In this document: positions 58,533-64,000 of the stretch, piece by piece
Position numbering within the stretch: the stretch's first letter is position 1
How the letters are laid out: every line of letters begins with the position of its first letter
Source of the DNA: Peromyscus leucopus
Taxonomy: Eukaryota > Chordata > Mammalia > Rodentia > Cricetidae
DNA length: 64,000 bases
Assembly (NCBI RefSeq): GCF_004664715.2
Contig: NC_051067.1
Location: forward strand, 69,706,982 to 69,770,981
Direction of reading: 5' to 3'
Position numbers and translations under genes: made by a program
Notes under the pieces: generated by a model
The model's database searches: none
Seen by the model: the letters and a program-made list of their open reading frames with translations, nothing else
What the model was told of the DNA's origin: nothing

Positions 58533-60104
58533 AAAGTCTACCTCTGGCAAATATATTCATATACTAGTGGATACATACTATCTTTAAACCTCCTTAACAA
58601 TTGTATTTTAATTACGGTATTCTTTTATCTTACTTTTCAATAGTTGGCTGCTCTAATCAGGTTTCATTTTCAATGCAAATTAGCAGTAAATTTTTCATTA
58701 GGCCTCTATAAAAGGCTTGCAAACTCCATCAGTTTTTTGATGATGAAAATTTTAAGTACTGGCTAATGTACAGATATAGCAGCTGCATTTTTGTGTCTCA
58801 TTTTGAAATTCTAAACTTCCCCTGGACATATACCAGAAATTGAGAATAAAATATAACGGAGGAGACAACTTTTAGACCACCATGACTTCTGCTGGTGTGT
58901 GGGGTGAGAAAGGACAGAGGACCGGTCTATACTGTCTGACTTGTAGATAACTCAGAGAAGTCAGGTGGTGTGTGTTTTCTTCTTCAGACAGTTACATATT
59001 TTGGATATATGCATCTATATATGTTCAATGTACTTAGCAAGAGTGATTTTATAAGACAAAGAACAAAATGTAGGTAGGGGACCTACTAAGCTCTCAAAAG
59101 ACAGTGTCATTAATGATATAAATGGTGCCCAGTTCAACAACTTACTTAAAAATTGTGTAAATGTAACTTCTAAACATCTTCTTCCAGTGTCTTTCTCCTG
59201 TAGTCATTTATGAAATCACCTTTTCCCACACCAAAGCAAATGGTTTTCATATTGGAAGATGGTAAATTCTTAGGAATCAATCTAACATGGCATTATTAGA
59301 GAAAATTAAAAGAATTCACAACATACCATTTTAACTTTGGAACTTGAAAGTGAAATGCAGTAGAGTTTCTGGGTTGTGGGATGGTTTGCTTTGCTTTTTT
59401 CTCGTCACACTGTTTTGCCTAGAAGGATGTTTCCACATTTTGTTTTTGTCAATCTTACTGTTTTGACTTGAATGATCTTTTTCCAAACCTCCTGGTACTT
59501 TCTTAGATAATAACACTGAAAGGTGTTAAGACTGATTTATACAAAAGGATTCTGTGATCAAACAATTATGGAAAATGAATATATGAATAAAGTTAGATTT
59601 CTTTCTTTTTTTTTAAATAAAAAATAATCTGTGGCCTTAATATGAACTGTATTGCTAAACACACTCTTATTTCTAAACAGATTTCTTTACCAGGGATATC
59701 TCAGAAATTTAGTAAATGCATGACATTGTTTTAATTATTTTAATGTATGTTTAAAATCTCCAGGGCAAGGGTGGGCAAAATATTGGTTAGTGTGCTAGAT
59801 TCTTACATTTATCTTCATTGTTTTCTGAACTGGTATTCTACAAGACAATTTAGGGAAGTTGGTGACCTGAGATGAGAAGTCAGTTTGATGTGTGACCAAC
59901 CAACCTAGTCTAACTGTGTTGACAATAAATGACTAAAAGCTACTTGTATGGTGTGTAGATGTATTAACCAGAATTGGTTAGCTCTTTCCAGTTTTAATTA
60001 AGCAAAAGTCTTCATTTCAAATGAGAACTTAAAAAATAAAACAAATGCCTAGTTCCCTTGATATATAAGTTTTCGATAAATAAATGTCTCTTTATTTTCA
60101 GTTT
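58533..60104. other. Repeat-poor AT-rich stretch
   Basis: No transposon recognised. An octamer ATGCAAAT (58673-58680) and a TATAAAA (58707-58713) occur within 40 bases of each other at 58650-58720. This could be chance in AT-rich DNA. Confidence 0.35.
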
Positions 60105-60375
60105 TCCTACCCAAAATTTAATATGGAGATCTCCTTTTCCTATTGGTAGCCCCTTGATCTCCTTCAGTTGTCTTCTCACTCTGGCAAAGATTTCATGTAC
60201 TATATTGACTAGGTATGAAGAGAGTGGACATCTTCATCTTGTTCCTGATTTTAGTGAAAATGCTTTGGGTTTCTTTCCATTTAGGTTGATGTTGACTATG
60301 GGCTTATTATAAATTGTCTTCAGTATACTGAGGTATTTCCTTTGCATCCCTTATGTCTCTAGGTCTTTTATCTTT
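60105..60375 (-). mobile_element. L1 ORF2 fragment
   Basis: Reverse order of rodent L1 ORF2: CCCCTTGATCTCCTTCAGTT, TCATGTACTATATTGACTAG, AGAGAGTGGACATCTTCATC, TTGTTCCTGATTTTAGTGAA and GTTGATGTTGACTATGGGCT. It encodes part of the reverse-transcriptase region, broken and with no flanking L1. Confidence 0.75.
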
Positions 60376-62494
60376 TAGTACCACCTTGTACCAGAGTACA
60401 AACGTGGGCCAAGGGTTTTGCCACATAAGAATTTGTTCTGAAAGACACAGTGTGGGCAATCACGCTAGCACAGAACTTCTTAGTAGCTGAGATGGTTGAG
60501 GCTTTAGGACATGGTAACTGAGAACAGTCTCTCTGGGGAGTCCAGTTTATGTTAAACTCCAGAGGGTGATTATGAAACATCTGGGAAGAGCCTGAAGATG
60601 ACAATCCCACGCTTGGGAAAAAGCAGATGTCCAAGGACAAACTGTCAACTGCATGAAAAAAAGAGGAACTTTTGGAATAAATCCAAGGTATAACGATGGG
60701 AATGATTAAAGTCCATAAACACAAGTCATTGACAATGGATTCTGACCTGCTATTTTTATATTCATTACAAAGAAAGAGAAAACAATACAATAAAGTATTT
60801 CACCTAGAATGAATTCTTCAACCAGCAAGATTTCCACAATGCCTAAGGAGATTCCTTTTCTCTCTGGATAAAATTTATCCATTCCCCCTTAATATAATGC
60901 CAGATCTCAGTAAGGTCAGTTACACTCCAGGTTGATATAGAATTCTGCTTCAATAATTCTGGTTCAATAAATGGAAATCAACTCAGAACTAAGCATTTGG
61001 AGTCTAGTTGGCAATATTTAAAGACTACAGCAACCATAATGTGCCAGGCCCTGGATTTGTTAATATAAAGTCCCATGGGAGACAATGGCATAAACAAAAC
61101 CAGTCTAACTTACCAGGGTAAAAATATAATTTGCTTGTTTAAATGAGTAAATCACAAGTATTATAACTTACATTGGTGAGCTGTACTGTATGGAATGTTG
61201 TCAGGCATATTGCAGGCCCAAAGAAGTATTACTGGTAACCATAATAATTATACTATTGCTTATATCTTTAGTACACTTCTCTATTACAGTCATAATGTTA
61301 GAGGATTATATCTATTACTTATTTCAAATTCACAGCTCTGCAGCAGACACTACTACTATATCAATCTTGTAAAAGAATTCAAGGTTAAATCATGTCACTA
61401 GTAAAATCTAAAATTACAAGTTTAATATGGGGATTATTTTTGAGTTTTTGCTTATCTGATCAGTTAGTATTGCATTTCACTACAGATAATAGATTTCATT
61501 TTGCTAAGTATGTTGAGCAAGGAAGATTCATATTCATACAACAAGAAGACATCATAAGCCTCATGTTGACATCTGTTCTTCTTGTCACCATGTTCTACAG
61601 AGACAATAGCAAGGACAAGGTAATCAGTAACAAGTACCAGGTAGGTACTATGCAAAGAATGGTCTCAGTTACAGCTAGGAGACACCAAGTTTGGAAACTC
61701 CCAACACTATAAAGGGTTTTACACTCAAACCTGCCCAGCCTTTACCCCAGAAGGAAACATTATCTTCATTACTGTAAACATAAAACAAACACCCCCTGTG
61801 ACCTATATCTATATTCCAGGACCATTTGCTGTGCAAACATTCTTGAAATTACATGCCAGAAAATTGTTCACAAATAGGTAAAACAAAGGGACAGGAAAAG
61901 GCAGATGGATTGGGGACAAGGCATGCCTGACAGATTGAAGTCTGATCATGTCTTTCAGTCATTACCTTACTGACTTATTATCAATGCTTCTGCTTTGGCC
62001 ATAAGACACATTCATAACGTGTTCCCTTCATGTGAAAATGTGAGTTAGTTCCTTGTTAGCAACATTCTTTTGAACTGGAAGGGGTCCAGGAAATAAAGGA
62101 GGTAATTACAGAAACTTCCACACTTCTGCTTCCATCACTACTCGGGAGTAAATAAGGAACATTATAGACTTCATCCCATCATTACTTTCATTAATCAGCA
62201 TCTGAAAACCTAATGTTTGCTATTTAAGAGTCATTTCCTGAACAATAAAAAATCTCCTTACTGTAGCTTCTTTTAATGAGTGGTACCTATGATACCCTTC
62301 CCATAAGACATAACAGAGAGAGTGGACACAAAGAAGCATTATTGGTAACTTCCCAATAGCAACACAGAAATGAAACCCCAAAGTGAAAGGGCCCTTTCCC
62401 CGCCCTCTGCCCACCTCCTTGACTATTGCAGTTCTCAGCAATGGCTGATGGATTTTGCTCTTCTTTCTTCTCACTTGCTAATTAGGCTTCACAT
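60376..62494. other. Unassigned sequence with a 140-codon frame
   Basis: The minus-strand frame 60368-60790 (140 codons) starts with Met and ends inside the L1 fragment boundary. It is rich in Ser, Phe and Ile, with no domain I recognise and no upstream promoter or splice logic visible. Other frames (61392-61712 plus, 106 codons) also lack domains. No repeat recognised. Confidence 0.35.
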
Positions 62495-63098
62495 TTTACT
62501 TTTATTTTTTATTCATTCTTCTCTCGTATATTATATTCTTACCACAGTTTCCCCTCCCTCTCCTCCCAGCACTCCCTCCCCCACTCAACCAGATCCACTC
62601 CTCCTCCATTTCCCTTAAAAAAAAAAAAAGACAAATCTCCCAGGGATATCAAATAAACATGGCATAACAAATTACAATAAGACTGGGCCCATCCCCTCAT
62701 ATCAAGACTGGAAGAGGCAACCCAGTAGGAGGAAAAGGGTTCCTAAAGCAGGCAAGAGTCAGAGACAGCCCCCACTCCCACTGTCAGGAGTATCGTCAGG
62801 AATCACCTCATTGGCTTTTTTCCTTTTTCATTTTACAGTCATGTTTTGGTTCTATCTTAGGTCTCTGGGCTATACAGACTCTGATTACTGGTCCTCCAAG
62901 CAGTGGGATCCCTCTTGTGATGTGGTTCTCAAGTTAGACCAGTCATTGGTTGGTCACTCCCATGAGTTCTGTACCACCTTTACCCCAGCACATCTTGCAG
63001 ACAGGAAAATTTGTAGGCCAATGGTTTTGTGGCTGGGTTGGTTGTGGCTGGGTTGGTGTCCCAATCCCTCCACTAGAAGCCTTGCCTGCTTCAGAAGA
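62495..63098 (-). mobile_element. L1 3' end, direct part of a 5'-inverted insertion
   Basis: Reverse L1 3' UTR: TTATTTTTTATTCATTCTTC, CAGTTTCCCCTCCCTCTCCT, CAACCCAGTAGGAGGAAAAG, CAAGTTAGACCAGTCATTGG, CTTTACCCCAGCACATCTTG, GAAGCCTTGCCTGCTTCAGA. A 15-bp unit TTGTGGCTGGGTTGG is duplicated at 63027-63056. It meets an L1 segment of opposite orientation at about 63098. Confidence 0.75.
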
Positions 63099-63573
63099 TG
63101 ACTGGTTCATACAATGGAGTATTACTCAGCTATTTTTTTTAAAATGACATCATAAAATTTGCAGGCAAATGCATGAAACTAGAAAAAAAAAATCATCCTG
63201 AGTGAGGTAACCCAGACCCAGAGTGACAAACATGGTATGTACTCACACATACGTAGATGTTAGCTGTAAAGAATAACCATGCTACAGTCCACAGAGCCGG
63301 AGAGGCTAAGTAACTAGGAGGGCTCAAGGGAGGGCACAAAGATCTCCCTGAGAAGGAGAAATAGAATACATTTTGAGGGTGTACTGGGAGCAGGATGGGA
63401 TGGGAGCAGGCAGGATCAGGCTGTGGTGGAGTGGGAGGGATGGAAGAAGAGAGTACTGGGGGAGATGGTTGGAAATGGGAAGTATTCCTGGGGTGTGGTA
63501 GAAACCTAGTATAATAGGAACTCTCTGCAATCTATAAGGGTGACCCTAGTGAACACTCCTAGTAATGGAGGAT
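63099..63573 (+). mobile_element. L1 ORF2 end/3' UTR, inverted part
   Basis: Forward L1: CAATGGAGTATTACTCAGCT, ATTTGCAGGCAAATGCATGA, ATCATCCTGAGTGAGGTAAC, AAACATGGTATGTACTCACA, AGGAGGGCTCAAGGGAGGGC and CACTCCTAGTAATGGAGGAT. In L1 consensus order, the point where this part ends is close to where the minus-strand part begins, as expected for twin priming. Confidence 0.75.
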
Positions 63574-64000
63574 TTTGTTCTTAATAGTACAAGACTTCCC
63601 TAAATGTTTTTCACCAAGACAGAAATCTTAAAAAATTAATATCCTTCAAGCTACAAAACAAGTTTTTGTTTGGTTTTGGTTTTCTTTGATGATTTTTATT
63701 TTTATTTTTATTTTCTTTTTCTGTCTTTCGTTTCATCTGGGACAGCTAGTTCCTGAAATTGTAAGAAGATCAGACCTGGTGGAAATTAGAAATACAGGTT
63801 TTTAGTGGGAACTCCTGAATCGGTTTCACATTATGGTCCTAAAGGAAGAAGATGAGGGCTTCTTTGACTCAAGTGAAAAATCCTTGTGTGTTCTTGAAGC
63901 TGCTGATCATGAGCTATACTTAGTAAAAATCATCCGTAAGGCTTTGCAGAATGGAGGAGAATGGATGTTGCTTTGACAACTACTATAACAAGAAAAAGGT
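63574..64000. other. Unassigned sequence with T-rich tract
   Basis: T-rich low-complexity DNA at 63663-63732, then unique-looking DNA to the window edge. No exon supported. Confidence 0.4.

Overview
This window reads as non-coding nuclear DNA of a murid-like rodent, most likely a cricetid (New World mouse, vole or hamster group). The evidence is the repeat content: B1, B3, RSINE1, ID and composite B4-like SINEs on both strands, Lx-type and older LINE-1, rodent MaLR LTRs, and several ERVK-like elements resembling the mys/MYSERV group of cricetids. Several B1 copies carry the ACTTGGTAGCCCAGGCTGG variant that I associate with cricetids. All family names come from pattern memory and have not been checked against a repeat library.

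No protein-coding gene, tRNA, rRNA, CRISPR array or bacterial-type operon is supported. All long open frames fall in transposons, simple repeats or unique DNA without recognisable domains. The one coding-like signal is a possible terminal exon at 44407-44501, after a consensus-like splice acceptor.

Layout. 1-7.5 kb: RSINE1 end, a compact ERVK provirus with a 6-bp target duplication (369-1965), B1 copies, an L1 3' end, a solo LTR with a perfect 6-bp duplication (5233-5726), and a MaLR LTR. 7.5-11 kb: AT-rich unique DNA with SINEs. 11-15 kb: one old, nearly end-to-end L1 on the minus strand with two 5' promoter monomers, lacking its 3' UTR and the reverse-transcriptase core. 16-21 kb: MIR/L2 relics, an L1 3' end, an MLT1-like LTR and two MaLR LTRs. 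23-25 kb: a GATA/GACA microsatellite and a long L1 3' UTR. 28.1-32.3 kb: nested insertions, with an ancient L1 split by a MaLR LTR that is itself split by a 3.2-kb ERVK-like provirus with two LTRs. 33.6-50 kb: MaLR LTRs, SINEs, an ancient L1 ORF2 relic, and solo LTRs at 46.3 and 48.2 kb. 51-57 kb: a young-looking B1, a repeat-poor stretch, and a third ERV interrupted by a B1 with a 13-bp duplication. 57.8-64 kb: B1, ID, an L1 ORF2 piece, unique DNA, and a 5'-inverted (twin-primed) L1.

The most informative observation is that the three ERVs (369-1965, 28614-31821, 55417-about 57130) share a non-coding block just upstream of the polypurine tract although their LTRs differ strongly. I found no sign of a new defence, metabolic or other gene system here.
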